Source: Posidoniimonas polymericola
GTDB taxonomy: Bacteria; Planctomycetota; Planctomycetia; Pirellulales; Lacipirellulaceae
Reading direction: 5' to 3'
Length of the DNA: 64,000 nt
Assembly: GCF_007859935.1 (NCBI RefSeq)
Contig: NZ_SJPO01000008.1
Coordinates: forward strand, 186,001-250,000
How positions within the stretch are numbered: the first letter of the stretch is position 1; every line of letters begins with the position of its first letter. A model generated the notes under the pieces. The model ran no database searches. It saw only the letters and a list, made by a program, of their open reading frames with translations, and was not told where the DNA came from. The position numbers were made by a program, and so were the translations under genes. Below, piece by piece: positions 26,002-34,681 of the stretch.

Positions 26002-26937
26002 ATGACAACCTACCTGGTCACCGGCGGCGCCGGCTTCATTGGCTCGCACATTGCCACCGCACTAGTCGAGCGGGGCGATAAGGTCCGTGTGCTCGACAAC
26101 CTCTGCTCCGGTTTCGAGGCGAATCTCGTGCACCTCGGTTCCGACTGCGAGCTCATCAAGGGCGACGCGGGCGATCCTCAGGCGGTCGCCAAGGCCATTG
26201 AGGGCGCCGACGTCGTGTTCCACGAGGCGGCGCTCGCCTCGGTGCCGGCCAGTGTGCGAGACCCGCTCGCCTCGCACGCGGCCTGCGCGACCGCCACCGT
26301 CAACGTGCTCGACGCCGCCCGCAAGGCGGGAGTCAAGCGGGTAGTGTTCGCCGCGTCCAGCGCCGCGTACGGCGATCAGCCCTGCTCAAGCAAGCGCGAG
26401 GACGACCCGCACGACCCGCTCTCGCCCTACGCGGCGGCAAAGATCGCCAGCGAGTACTACTGCAAGGCGTTCACCAAGTCGTTCGGACTGGAGACCGCCT
26501 GCCTCCGCTACTTCAATGTCTACGGCCCGCGGCAGGACCCCAAGAGCGAGTACTCGGCCGTGATCCCGATCTTCGTCAGCAAGCTGCTGGCCGGCGAACG
26601 CCCCACCATCTACGGCGACGGCGAGCAGTCCCGCGACTTTGTTTTCGTGCGGGACGTCGTGCAGGCGAACCTGCTGGCGGCCGAACGCCCGGAGGCAGTC
26701 GGTCAGGTGTTCAACGTCGGTACCGGGCGGCGGTTCACGCTGCTGCAGCTGATGGCGGCCCTCAACAAGTTGTTGGGGACCGAGGTCGAGCCAATCTTCG
26801 CCGACGCCCGCGCCGGCGACGTCCGCGAGAGCCTGGCCGACATCACCCGCGCCCGCACGCTGCTGGGCTACGAGCCTGGCTTCAGCCTGGAAGAAGGCCT
26901 GCGGCAGTCGGTCGAGTACTACAAGTCGATCGCGTAG
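26002..26937 (+). CDS. NAD-dependent sugar-nucleotide epimerase/dehydratase (GalE/WbpP-like), 311 aa
   Basis: Extended short-chain dehydrogenase acting on UDP- or GDP-sugars. The NAD-binding TGGAGFIGSH is at residues 7-16. The catalytic set is Ser119/Ser120, Tyr143 and Lys147 in SPYAAAKIASEYY. Sugar-binding lines include RYFNVYGPRQDP and YGDGEQSRDFVFVRDVV. Sequence style is that of UDP-glucose or UDP-GlcNAc 4-epimerases of the WbpP group; exact substrate is not decidable. Located 99 bp after the CpsD-like gene, which suits a role in making sugar precursors for surface polysaccharide. Confidence 0.9.
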   Translation: MTTYLVTGGAGFIGSHIATALVERGDKVRVLDNLCSGFEANLVHLGSDCELIKGDAGDPQAVAKAIEGADVVFHEAALASVPASVRDPLASHAACATATVNVLDAARKAGVKRVVFAASSAAYGDQPCSSKREDDPHDPLSPYAAAKIASEYYCKAFTKSFGLETACLRYFNVYGPRQDPKSEYSAVIPIFVSKLLAGERPTIYGDGEQSRDFVFVRDVVQANLLAAERPEAVGQVFNVGTGRRFTLLQLMAALNKLLGTEVEPIFADARAGDVRESLADITRARTLLGYEPGFSLEEGLRQSVEYYKSIA

Positions 26938-27133
26938 CGACTTCCCACGGGCAGCGGACGGGCGATGCGCGGTTTCCTTGGCGTCGCCAGAAAAAAGTCG
27001 ACTCGCGGCGCCGTTTAGCCTAGGATGGCCTGCGGACAGAGGCACAAGAGGCGCGTCGGGCGTTCCTTGGCAGGACGCTCGTTCCCAATACCGCGCCAGC
27101 TGCCGCCTACCTGGCGTCGCCTTTCGGGCGGAC

Positions 27134-27181
27134 GTCTAACGGCTATGTCGTCTAACGGCTATGTCGTCTAACGGCTATTTA
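27134..27181 (+). repeat. Three tandem copies of a 16-bp unit
   Basis: The unit GTCTAACGGCTATGTC occurs at 27134, 27150 and 27166, the last with a changed end (TTTA). It lies 37-84 bp upstream of the RDD gene start and may affect its promoter or leader. Confidence 0.85.
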
Positions 27182-27217
27182 GTGCAGCGGCGATCCCTCT
27201 TCGGATCGACCGAAAAC

Positions 27218-28042
27218 ATGAGTGTTCGCTCTAAGTGCCCTGGTTGTGGCGCGTCGCTGAAGATCTCGCTCGCCCACGCCGGTAAAAAGGGTAAGTGCCC
27301 CGGCTGCGGCAAGACTCTTAAAATGCCGAGCGAAGAGCAGCTGCGGCAGATGATGGCCCGGCAGTCCAGCAAGTCGGGCATGGCGGTCGGCAGCACCTCG
27401 GCGGTCGCTGCGGCCCCAGCCAAGCCGAGTCCGCCGCCCCAATCTCCGGCCCAGCCTCCGGCCGACGACCTGTTCGACGATCTCGGTTCGAGCAATTTCG
27501 ACGAGGACGACTTCGACTTCCCGGACCCGCCCGCGGCGGGGACCCAGGAGACGGTGAACCCGTACGCGTCGCCGTTGGCGGAGTACAAGGCAGAGCTGTC
27601 GGCTTCGAATAAGCTGGTTTACGCTGGCTTCATGTCGCGTTGGGGCGCCGCCATCGTCGACGGTCTGGTCCTGCTGGCAATCTCGTGGGCAATTGGGTTT
27701 TCGATGGCGTTCGCAGCTGCAATTGCCGGGATGACGCAGACCGAGAGCGGTTTGGCTGTGGTTCAGCTGGCGATCCAGGTCGTCGCCCAGGTGGCGGGCC
27801 TGCTCTACTTTGCGTTGATGGAGTCCTCAGCCTCGCAAGCGACTTACGGGAAGCGGATGGCCGGCATCAAGGTGACCGACGTCAATGGACACCCGATTTC
27901 GTTCGGTCGTGCTGTGGCTCGTTATCTGGCCAAGATCGTCTCAACGCTTACGCTGATGATCGGGTACCTAATGGCGGCGTTCACGCCGAAGAAGCAGGCC
28001 CTGCACGACATGATGGTGGGCACGCTTGTTGTGAAGGCGTAG
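27218..28042 (+). CDS. Zinc-ribbon plus RDD family membrane protein, 274 aa
   Basis: The N-terminus has a zinc-ribbon-like pair, CPGCG (about 6-10) and CPGCG (about 28-32), joined by basic residues. A Pro/Ala-rich and then acidic linker (about 60-130) leads to an RDD-type membrane domain (about 140-274). That domain carries the conserved RWGAAIVDGLVL at its first helix, further helices near residues 190 and 255, and the closing LHDMMVGTLVVKA. RDD proteins are poorly understood; some relatives are ion transporters. I start at ATG 27218 because the first CPGCG follows at once; an ATG 19 codons upstream (27161) falls within the 16-bp tandem repeats. Confidence 0.82.
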   Translation: MSVRSKCPGCGASLKISLAHAGKKGKCPGCGKTLKMPSEEQLRQMMARQSSKSGMAVGSTSAVAAAPAKPSPPPQSPAQPPADDLFDDLGSSNFDEDDFDFPDPPAAGTQETVNPYASPLAEYKAELSASNKLVYAGFMSRWGAAIVDGLVLLAISWAIGFSMAFAAAIAGMTQTESGLAVVQLAIQVVAQVAGLLYFALMESSASQATYGKRMAGIKVTDVNGHPISFGRAVARYLAKIVSTLTLMIGYLMAAFTPKKQALHDMMVGTLVVKA

Positions 28043-28100
28043 GCGGGGTACCCTCGGCCGGGAGCCTGTGACCCCCGCCGAAGAACCTCTCGCGATCCCG

Positions 28101-28829
28101 ATGGCGACCCCCAAAACCCTGATCGCGATTGCTACCTACAACGAGCGCGAGAACCTGCCCGGGCTGATCGACGCGATCCACGAGCACGCGCCGCACGCCG
28201 ACGTGCTGGTGGTGGACGACAACTCGCCCGACGGCACCGGCGACTGGGTCGACAAGTACGCGGCCGGCAACCCGTGGCTCGCCTGCCTGCACCGGGCGGG
28301 CAAGCTGGGGCTCGGCTCCGCCAGCTACGACGCCTTCCGCCACGCGATCGCCGGCGGCTACGAAGTCGTTGCGACGCTCGACGCCGACTGGAGCCACCCC
28401 CCCGACCGGCTCCCCGCGGTCCTTGCGGGCGTCGAGCACGCCGACGTGTCGATCGGCTCGAGGTACGTCCCGGGCGGCGGAATCGAAGGCTGGCCGCTGC
28501 GGCGGCGGGTAACCAGCTGGGTGCTGAACGCCGTGGCGAGCCGCGCCCTGCGGCTCCCGGTCAAGGACTGCAGCGGGGCCTTCCGTGCCTACCGCGTGGC
28601 GAAGCTCCGCGAGGTCGACTTCGATAACGTGCTAACGCTCGGCTACGCATATCTTGAGGAGCTGCTGTGGCGGCTCCGCCGGCAGGGCGCCACCTTTGCC
28701 GAGACCCCCTTCACCTTCCGCGACCGCGTCGCTGGGGCCTCGAAGATCAACCTGAGCGAAGCGCGGGCGGCCCTCCGCGTGATTGCCGTACTGGGGTGGC
28801 GCGAGTGGACCTCGCGGGGCCACTCCTAG
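28101..28829 (+). CDS. Polyprenol-phosphate mannosyltransferase (GT2, DPM1-like), 242 aa
   Basis: Family 2 glycosyltransferase resembling dolichol/polyprenol monophosphomannose synthase, which loads mannose from GDP-mannose onto a lipid carrier at the membrane. Diagnostic lines are IATYNERENLP, VVDDNSPDGT, ATLDADWSHPPD (the metal-binding DAD), GSRYVPGG and DCSGAFRAYR. There is no C-terminal membrane anchor, so it is the soluble bacterial type. GTG 28068 is an alternative start but its GGGAG is only three bases away; ATG 28101 gives the family's normal N-terminus. The stop codon lies inside the first copy of a 31-bp tandem repeat. Confidence 0.9.
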   Translation: MATPKTLIAIATYNERENLPGLIDAIHEHAPHADVLVVDDNSPDGTGDWVDKYAAGNPWLACLHRAGKLGLGSASYDAFRHAIAGGYEVVATLDADWSHPPDRLPAVLAGVEHADVSIGSRYVPGGGIEGWPLRRRVTSWVLNAVASRALRLPVKDCSGAFRAYRVAKLREVDFDNVLTLGYAYLEELLWRLRRQGATFAETPFTFRDRVAGASKINLSEARAALRVIAVLGWREWTSRGHS

Positions 28830-28909
28830 CGAATGGCGGACCTCCTCGGGCCACTCCTAGCGATTGGTAGACCTGGCTGGGCCGCTCGTAACGGTTGCCC
28901 GGCTGACGG
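28817..28909 (+). repeat. 31-bp tandem repeat, three units, the first spanning a stop codon
   Basis: Units begin at 28817, 28848 and 28879 with GGGCCACTCCTAGCGA-type sequence; the third is more degenerate. The first unit contains the last codons and TAG stop of the mannosyltransferase gene, so the later units are duplicated gene end. Confidence 0.8.
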
Positions 28910-29070
28910 TTTATGCGTTGCGGGTCCAGATTCTCGCGGGCCCTGCCGGGGGGGCGACCTAATCTTGCGGTGCAAATCAATCGCGTCGCGCGTCCCTCGC
29001 ATCTGATGCATTCGGCATTGGTAAGAGGGCGGCGCCGCCAAGACGGCTACCTCACTCGAAGGGCGACTCA

Positions 29071-30273
29071 ATGAGCAAGCGAATCGGCATCCTCACCAGC
29101 GGCGGCGACTGCCCCGGACTGAACGCCGTGATCCGCGGCGCGGTCAAGAGCTGTCACCAGCTGGGCTACGACTGCGTTGGGTTCCTCAAGGGCTACGAGG
29201 GCCTGTACGACCCGGTGCAGTACGTCAACCTGACCCCGTCCAGCACCAAGGGCATCCTCAACCAGGGCGGCACCATCCTGGGCTCGACCAACAAGGGCCG
29301 CTTTGCCGCGGTCAAGGGCGTCGAGGACCGCGTGGAGATCGCCCCGCACCTGATCGAGGGCGTCAAAGAAACCGTTCGCCAGCTCGGCATCGACGGCCTG
29401 ATCTGCGTCGGCGGCGACGGCTCGCTCGCCATCGCTCAGCAGTTCCACGAAAGCGGCATCCCGGTGGTCGGCGTCCCCAAGACCATCGACAACGACCTGC
29501 AGGCCACGGCGTTCACGTTCGGCTTCGACAGCGCCATCGAGTGCGCCACCGACGCCCTCGACCGTCTGCACACGACGGCCGCCAGCCACGAGCGGATCAT
29601 GGTGCTCGAGGTGATGGGCCGGCACGCCGGTTGGATCGCGCTGCACTCCGGCATCGCCGGCGGCGGCGACGTGATCCTGATCCCCGAGATCGACTGGACC
29701 TTCGAGCACATCTGCGAGAAGATCCTGCACCGCGAGAGCCAGGGCAAGAAGTTCACTCTAGTAGTGGTCGCCGAGGGCGCCCACCTGCCCGAGGGCGGCA
29801 TGGTCGGCGCCGAGCAGGACGGCCAGCAGGTCAAGCTCGGCGGCATCGGCAAGATCGTCACCGACGAGATCCAGAAGCGGCTGCACCGCGAGGCGCGGCT
29901 CTGCATCCTCGGCCACCTGCAGCGCGGCGGCAAGCCGACCACGTTCGACCGTGTGCTCGCCACGCAGTTCGGCGCCCACGCGGTGCGGCTGATCGTCCAA
30001 GAGAAGTTCGGCGAGATGATCTGCAGCCGCCCGCCCGACATGGTCAGCGTCCCGATCCTCGAGGCGGTGCACAAGATCCGCCAGGTCGACCCGACCGGCC
30101 CCGCCGTGCGGGCCGCCCGGGCGCTCGGCATCAGCTTCGGCGACCGCACCGCCGAGGACGCCTCGAGCGGCGTCTTTACCCGTGAGGAGGATCGCGAGTT
30201 CGCGGTCCAACACCACGGCGAGCACCTGCTCGATACGGCCGCGGCCGAATTGGAAGCGGCGTTGGCGGAGTAG
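29071..30273 (+). CDS. pfkA: 6-phosphofructokinase, 400 aa
   Basis: Commits fructose 6-phosphate to glycolysis. Family lines are GILTSGGDCPGLNAVIRG, VGGDGSLAIA (Gly117 after the GGD), PKTIDND with catalytic Asp140 and Lys137, and EVMGRHAGWIA. The GGDG form, rather than GGDD, points to ATP as phosphoryl donor. The lysine in PKTIDND is shared with pyrophosphate-using and group III enzymes, while E. coli PfkA has glycine there. Length suits group III. A weak AAGG lies upstream of the ATG and a strong intrinsic terminator follows. Confidence 0.94.
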   Translation: MSKRIGILTSGGDCPGLNAVIRGAVKSCHQLGYDCVGFLKGYEGLYDPVQYVNLTPSSTKGILNQGGTILGSTNKGRFAAVKGVEDRVEIAPHLIEGVKETVRQLGIDGLICVGGDGSLAIAQQFHESGIPVVGVPKTIDNDLQATAFTFGFDSAIECATDALDRLHTTAASHERIMVLEVMGRHAGWIALHSGIAGGGDVILIPEIDWTFEHICEKILHRESQGKKFTLVVVAEGAHLPEGGMVGAEQDGQQVKLGGIGKIVTDEIQKRLHREARLCILGHLQRGGKPTTFDRVLATQFGAHAVRLIVQEKFGEMICSRPPDMVSVPILEAVHKIRQVDPTGPAVRAARALGISFGDRTAEDASSGVFTREEDREFAVQHHGEHLLDTAAAELEAALAE

Positions 30274-30305
30274 CCATGACCGCCTAACCGTAGCAGTAGT
30301 CAAAC

Positions 30306-30335
30306 AGCCCCGGGCATGATTGCCCGGGGCTTTTT
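30306..30335 (+). terminator. Intrinsic terminator after phosphofructokinase
   Basis: An 11-bp perfect stem, AGCCCCGGGCA with TGCCCGGGGCT, has a four-base loop (TGAT) and is followed by TTTTTC. It lies 32 bp after the pfkA stop and just before the end of the converging membrane-protein gene. Confidence 0.92.
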
Positions 30336-30348
30336 CATTAGCGGGGCC

Positions 30349-32061
30349 CTACTCTTCCAGCGGCGGCGGACTAGGGCTTGCGGGCTGAGGGATTGGGGCC
30401 GCGCTCGCAGGGCCCGCCGAGAGCCAGTCGAGCAGGCGCCAGGCGAAGCCCGCCTTGCAGAGGCTCACCAGCACGCCGAAGCCGAGCAGGCAGACGCCCA
30501 TGGCGTAGAGTTGCAGACCCTCGCGCAGCCGGTGGCTGGCAAGTCCGACGAGCACCGCCTGCAGCGCCGCCAGGCCGGCGACCGCGAGACAAACCACCAG
30601 CGACGCGACGGCCCAGCGGTCGCGGCTCATGCGGAAGTAGGCGCCGCCGCCGACCGCCAGCACCGCGGCGGCGACCGGCGGCGACCAGTTTGCTTGAACC
30701 GGCCACACGGCCGGGTACACGGTCACGAAGGCCATGCAGGTGACCGCCAACGCCAGCGGAGTCCAGGGCCGCAGCGCGCGGGAGACTCGGTCACGGCAGA
30801 CAAGCGGGGTGGCCAGCAGCAGGATCGTCACCGCGTAGGCGGTCTGCAGCGACGAGGCGCCCAGTTCCAAAAGCGACGCCAATTCCGACCGCCAGCCGAT
30901 CAGTCCCAGGGCAACGCCGCCGACGAGCGGCGCCGCGTGGCGGCTGTAGGCCCACCGGGCCGCCATCCAGCCGACCATCACGCTCGCACCGGCGGCGCTG
31001 AGCGGCCACGCCCCGCGGAGCGAGGTTTCGCCCGCGTTGAGCGACAGCATCGCCGCTAGCGAAAACGCGGCCAGCGCCTCGCCGCCCACCCGGCGGGCCG
31101 CGGCGCCCGCCAGCCCGAGCGCCGCGCTGAAGCCCAGAGCAATCACGAGCGGGCTGCCGCTCGCAGCCTGCACGACACCGAGCAGGTAGGTCTGCGCCGG
31201 ATTGAGATCGCTCGGGAGGGTGGCGGCCACCGGCACAGCGACGCCGCCGAACAGCGCCAGCTTCTGAATCGCTAAGCTGCGGTTGCGCACGCCGAGCACC
31301 AGCAGCACTGCCGCGGTCGCCGCGGCGATTGGGCAGAGCAGCAGCGGCAAGAATGCGGAGTCGGCGCCCTTCGCCGGCGAGAACGAGACGCACAGCATCC
31401 ACGTCCGCATCGCGGACGCCACGATCAGCAGCACAAACGGCGACCAGGGGTAGAACGGCCACCGCCAGTTGGAGCCCGCCGGGTGCAACGCCTCGCGTCC
31501 GCGCAGCGCCGCCGGCGCCAGGCAGAGGGTCGCCACGCCGGCGGCCACGCAGTAGGACAGCACGCCGCGGACCATGTCGTCGCTCCGCCCGTCGAGCGAG
31601 AAGTAGCCGAGCAGCGGGGGGAACGCGAACAGCACGGCAAGCTGCAAATAGAGCGGCGCCCGGAACGCGGCCGGCAGCTTGAGGTTGAGCGACCGCAGCA
31701 CCGCCTCGCTGACGACCACCGAAAAGGCGAGCCCGAACCCCAGGCAGGCCGCCCCTGCCGGCCACTGGTTCAGGCACAGCGAGTCGAACACGGTCGACAG
31801 CGCGGTGAACATCAGCAGCAGAACCAGCAGCACGGTGCGGGCGTCTTCCCAGAGCTGACCCAGCCGGATCACCATGATCCCCACCAACGCCACCGCCAGT
31901 GAGTAGCCGCACAGCAGCAGGGTGAGCCAAGCGGCGTCGGTCGCGGTGTCGCGTCCCTGAAAGCCAAGGTTCAGGCCCCACAGCACCAGGACCGCGCTGA
32001 AGAGATACGCCGGGTTGCTCGGGTAGACCCGGCGCACCCAGAGAGATGAGTTCATCGACAT
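30349..32061 (-). CDS. Polytopic membrane protein of unknown function, 570 aa
   Basis: The ATG has a near-perfect AGGAGG eight bases upstream. At least 14 hydrophobic segments run almost without break from residue 18 to 550, with short charged loops and a Pro/Ser-rich cytoplasmic-looking tail (QPASPSPPPLEE). No transport, polymerase or sensor motif was recognised. Its all-helical layout could suit a permease, ligase or flippase, but nothing in the sequence decides between them. It is divergent from the secretin-like protein gene, with 301 bp between their starts, and convergent with pfkA. Confidence 0.8.
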   Translation of the reverse strand: MSMNSSLWVRRVYPSNPAYLFSAVLVLWGLNLGFQGRDTATDAAWLTLLLCGYSLAVALVGIMVIRLGQLWEDARTVLLVLLLMFTALSTVFDSLCLNQWPAGAACLGFGLAFSVVVSEAVLRSLNLKLPAAFRAPLYLQLAVLFAFPPLLGYFSLDGRSDDMVRGVLSYCVAAGVATLCLAPAALRGREALHPAGSNWRWPFYPWSPFVLLIVASAMRTWMLCVSFSPAKGADSAFLPLLLCPIAAATAAVLLVLGVRNRSLAIQKLALFGGVAVPVAATLPSDLNPAQTYLLGVVQAASGSPLVIALGFSAALGLAGAAARRVGGEALAAFSLAAMLSLNAGETSLRGAWPLSAAGASVMVGWMAARWAYSRHAAPLVGGVALGLIGWRSELASLLELGASSLQTAYAVTILLLATPLVCRDRVSRALRPWTPLALAVTCMAFVTVYPAVWPVQANWSPPVAAAVLAVGGGAYFRMSRDRWAVASLVVCLAVAGLAALQAVLVGLASHRLREGLQLYAMGVCLLGFGVLVSLCKAGFAWRLLDWLSAGPASAAPIPQPASPSPPPLEE

Positions 32062-32362
32062 ACAGGGTTCCTCCTAACCGCTGGCCCGCGATTGAGATGA
32101 GAAAACGCGGAGATAAGACGAAGCGAATTTCGCTGGCCGCCGCCGGCAGTATTCCCGAGCGGCGGGGAGGGGTTTTTGCTCGTTGAACGAGCCCAGACGT
32201 CGATAGCGGAGTTTCATTCTTTGCGGCAGGCCGTTGCGTGGTTAGGCTCTGAGAAGCGACTAGTCACCGCCCGGCCGTGTTTTGTACGTCGTCCGGCTCG
32301 GTCCCTTGCGTGCGTCGAGTCTTTCCGATCGGCCTGTCTCTCATCTTGCTTGGAGGAACGTG
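32062..32362. other. Divergent intergenic region, 301 bp
   Basis: Should carry promoters for the membrane protein (left) and the secretin-like protein (right). The only notable element is a 15-bp palindrome, GCTCGTT-G-AACGAGC, at 32178-32192, next to a run of five T; it could be an operator. No RNA gene seen. Confidence 0.4.
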
Positions 32363-33259
32363 ATGTCTGTGCAAAAGCGAGTTGCGGTGTTGCTGGTCGG
32401 TGTGCTGGCGGTGTCCCCGTGGAACGCCGCGGCGCGGGCCGCGGACGACGTCCCGCGCGAGGAGCCTCCCGCCCCGCAGGAGGAGGTCCGTGTGTTTCGG
32501 CTCCAAGAAACCACTCCGTCGATCGTGAAGGTCCCCCTCGACAGCCTCTTCGAGGGCCACGCTCTCCGGCTGGCTGTGCATGAGCCCAGCAACCAGCTCG
32601 TGGCCGTTGGCTCACCACAGACGCTCGACCAGATAGCCGAGATCATCGAGTCGCTAGACCGGGAGCCGACCAGCCGGACTGCGACGCCGCAGTACCGCGT
32701 CGACGTCACGGTCTGGCAGGTCGATGATGAATCAGGTCGGCTCGACGCTCTGGTTAAGGAGAAAGCAGGCGGCCGGCTTCCGCTCAACCTCCCGCGCGAC
32801 GAGTGCCAAGAGCTGGTCGCGTCGCTGGCCGAGGCAGGACTCGTGTCCCAGCCCGCCCGTCTGCAGTGCGGGCTGCTGGCAGAGCAGGAAGTCCAGATGA
32901 ACGCGGGATCACGGTGTCCGGTCGAACAAAGCAGGGCCGTTAGTCGGGAGGGTGTGGTCACCAAGAACTTTACCTACGAATCGGTCGGCGCCGCGGTGCG
33001 GCTCCGCGTGCGGCGGGTCACCGGCGGCGCTGTTGCTGAACTCTTTGTGGAAGACTCTCGCATTTCGCCGACAGACACCGGCAGCTCTCCCGACGAGGAC
33101 GCAGAGTCCGTCCCCAGGTACGTTGTGCCGCCGACCGTCACCATGTGCACGCTGCAGACGTCGCTTTGGCTCCCCGACGGCGAGGCGTCGCTGTACAGCA
33201 CGGGCGGCGGGCCCGATGGGCTGCGGCTGCTGTATGTCGTGGACGTCACGCGGGAATAG
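32363..33259 (+). CDS. Secreted secretin-like protein, 298 aa
   Basis: GGAGG lies six bases before the ATG. A signal peptide (about 1-26, cleaved near AARAAD) is followed by a proline- and glutamate-rich stretch. Then comes a line resembling the N1/NolW repeats of secretins (RLAVHEPSNQLVAVGSPQTLDQIAEIIESLD, about residues 69-99). The C-terminal half (about 105-298) has alternating beta strands like a secretin beta-domain fragment (VQMNAGSRCPVEQ ... AAVRLRVRRV). At 298 residues it is far too short to be a full outer-membrane secretin, so it may be an isolated periplasmic module. No type II or III secretion gene is adjacent. Confidence 0.6.
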   Translation: MSVQKRVAVLLVGVLAVSPWNAAARAADDVPREEPPAPQEEVRVFRLQETTPSIVKVPLDSLFEGHALRLAVHEPSNQLVAVGSPQTLDQIAEIIESLDREPTSRTATPQYRVDVTVWQVDDESGRLDALVKEKAGGRLPLNLPRDECQELVASLAEAGLVSQPARLQCGLLAEQEVQMNAGSRCPVEQSRAVSREGVVTKNFTYESVGAAVRLRVRRVTGGAVAELFVEDSRISPTDTGSSPDEDAESVPRYVVPPTVTMCTLQTSLWLPDGEASLYSTGGGPDGLRLLYVVDVTRE

Positions 33260-33306
33260 CCGGCGCCGCATTGCCCGCGCAGCGGATTCCGCTTACAACG
33301 GCGGGC

Positions 33307-34521
33307 ATGCAATACCGACGCTTTGGACGCACCGAACTGCAGATGCCCGTGATTAGTTGCGGGGGGATGCGCTATCAGCAGACCTGGGACGACGCGCTGC
33401 TGGACGTCGTGGAGGACGAGAACCAGCGGAACCTCGAGGCCACGATCCGCCGCGCGGTCGAGCTCGGCGTCAGCCACATCGAGACCGCACGCGGTTACGG
33501 CACCAGCGAGCGGCAGCTCGGGCTCGTGCTGCCGAAGCTGCCGCGGGACGAGATCATCGTCCAGACGAAGATCGCCCCGAATGCCGATCCTGAGGTGTTC
33601 CGCCAGCAGTGCCTGGAGTCGCTCGAGCGGCTCAACCTCGAATACGTCGACCTGCTCGGCCTGCACGGCATTAACAACTACGAGCTGCATTGGCAGTCGG
33701 TCCGGCCGGGCGGCTGCCTGGAGGTCGCCCGCGAGCTGCAGGCCGAGGGCAAGGTGCGCCACGTCGGGTTCTCGACGCACGGCCTGACGCACCAGATCCT
33801 CGACACCATCAACACCGACGCGCACGGAGGCTTCGACTACGTCAACCTGCACTGGTACTACATAAGCCAGTGGAACTGGCCCGCGGTCGAGGCCGCTGCG
33901 GCCCGTGACATGGGCGTGTTCGTCATCTCGCCGAACGACAAGGGCGGCCTCCTCTACAAGCCGTCGGACAAGCTGGTCGAGCTGTGCGGTCCGCTGCACC
34001 CGATCGTGTTCAACACGCTGTTCTGTCTCCGCCGGCCGGAGGTGCACACGCTGAGCCTCGGCGCGTCGAAGCCGAGCGACTTCGACCTGCAGATGGCGGC
34101 CCTCGAGATGACCGACCGGGCCGATGAGCTCGTCGCGCCGATCGTCGAGCGGCTCGAGCAGGCCCTCGAGGCCGCGACCGGGATGGATCCGCAGGAGGTC
34201 CTCACCGCCAACTTCGGCGCCGGCCTGCCGCTGTGGGACCAGGACTCGCCCGGCTACATGAACGCCCCGATGGTGCTGTGGCTGCGGGCCCTGGCGGTCG
34301 CCTACGACATGGTCGAGTACGGCAAGATGCGCTACAACCTGCTCGGCCGCGGGGGGCACTGGTTCCCCGGCCTGTCGGCGGGGCACATCGACTCGCTGGA
34401 CGACGAGCAGCTTGCCAAGGCGTTCAAGAAATCGCCCCACGCCGACGATGTTGTCGGCTGGCTGCGTGAGGCCGACGAGCTCCTGGGCGGCGAGGCGGTG
34501 AAGCGATTGAGTCAAGAATAG
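33307..34521 (+). CDS. Aldo/keto reductase with C-terminal extension, 404 aa
   Basis: NADPH-dependent oxidoreductase of the aldo/keto reductase superfamily, cytoplasmic. The barrel has HIETARGYGTSERQLG, VQTKIAP (Lys88), LLGLHGIN (His120) and a late SLGASKPSD line. The catalytic tetrad reads Glu59 (in place of the usual Asp), Tyr64, Lys88 and His120. Residues about 290-404 extend past the barrel with no assigned domain and no ferredoxin-type cysteine cluster of the kind some relatives have. ATG 33307 begins the family's normal N-terminus; upstream codons overlap the previous gene out of frame. Confidence 0.88.
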   Translation: MQYRRFGRTELQMPVISCGGMRYQQTWDDALLDVVEDENQRNLEATIRRAVELGVSHIETARGYGTSERQLGLVLPKLPRDEIIVQTKIAPNADPEVFRQQCLESLERLNLEYVDLLGLHGINNYELHWQSVRPGGCLEVARELQAEGKVRHVGFSTHGLTHQILDTINTDAHGGFDYVNLHWYYISQWNWPAVEAAAARDMGVFVISPNDKGGLLYKPSDKLVELCGPLHPIVFNTLFCLRRPEVHTLSLGASKPSDFDLQMAALEMTDRADELVAPIVERLEQALEAATGMDPQEVLTANFGAGLPLWDQDSPGYMNAPMVLWLRALAVAYDMVEYGKMRYNLLGRGGHWFPGLSAGHIDSLDDEQLAKAFKKSPHADDVVGWLREADELLGGEAVKRLSQE

Positions 34522-34681
34522 CGGTTGGGCAGGCTGCGGCCGGCGTTCCGCACGGCCGCCCCGGACGCTAGCTGCCGCGATTGCTTGAGCGGTCTGCTGG
34601 GCGGGATTAGACTGACCGCTCTGGCAGATTTCCTCGGACCCGCTCGGACCCGCCTGCGCCGCCAAGGCGATCGATACCACC

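Noticed and set aside
32178..32192. Palindrome GCTCGTT-G-AACGAGC as a terminator
   Set aside because: The T-run precedes it on the plus strand and becomes A on the minus strand, so it cannot work as an intrinsic terminator in either direction; left only as a possible operator.
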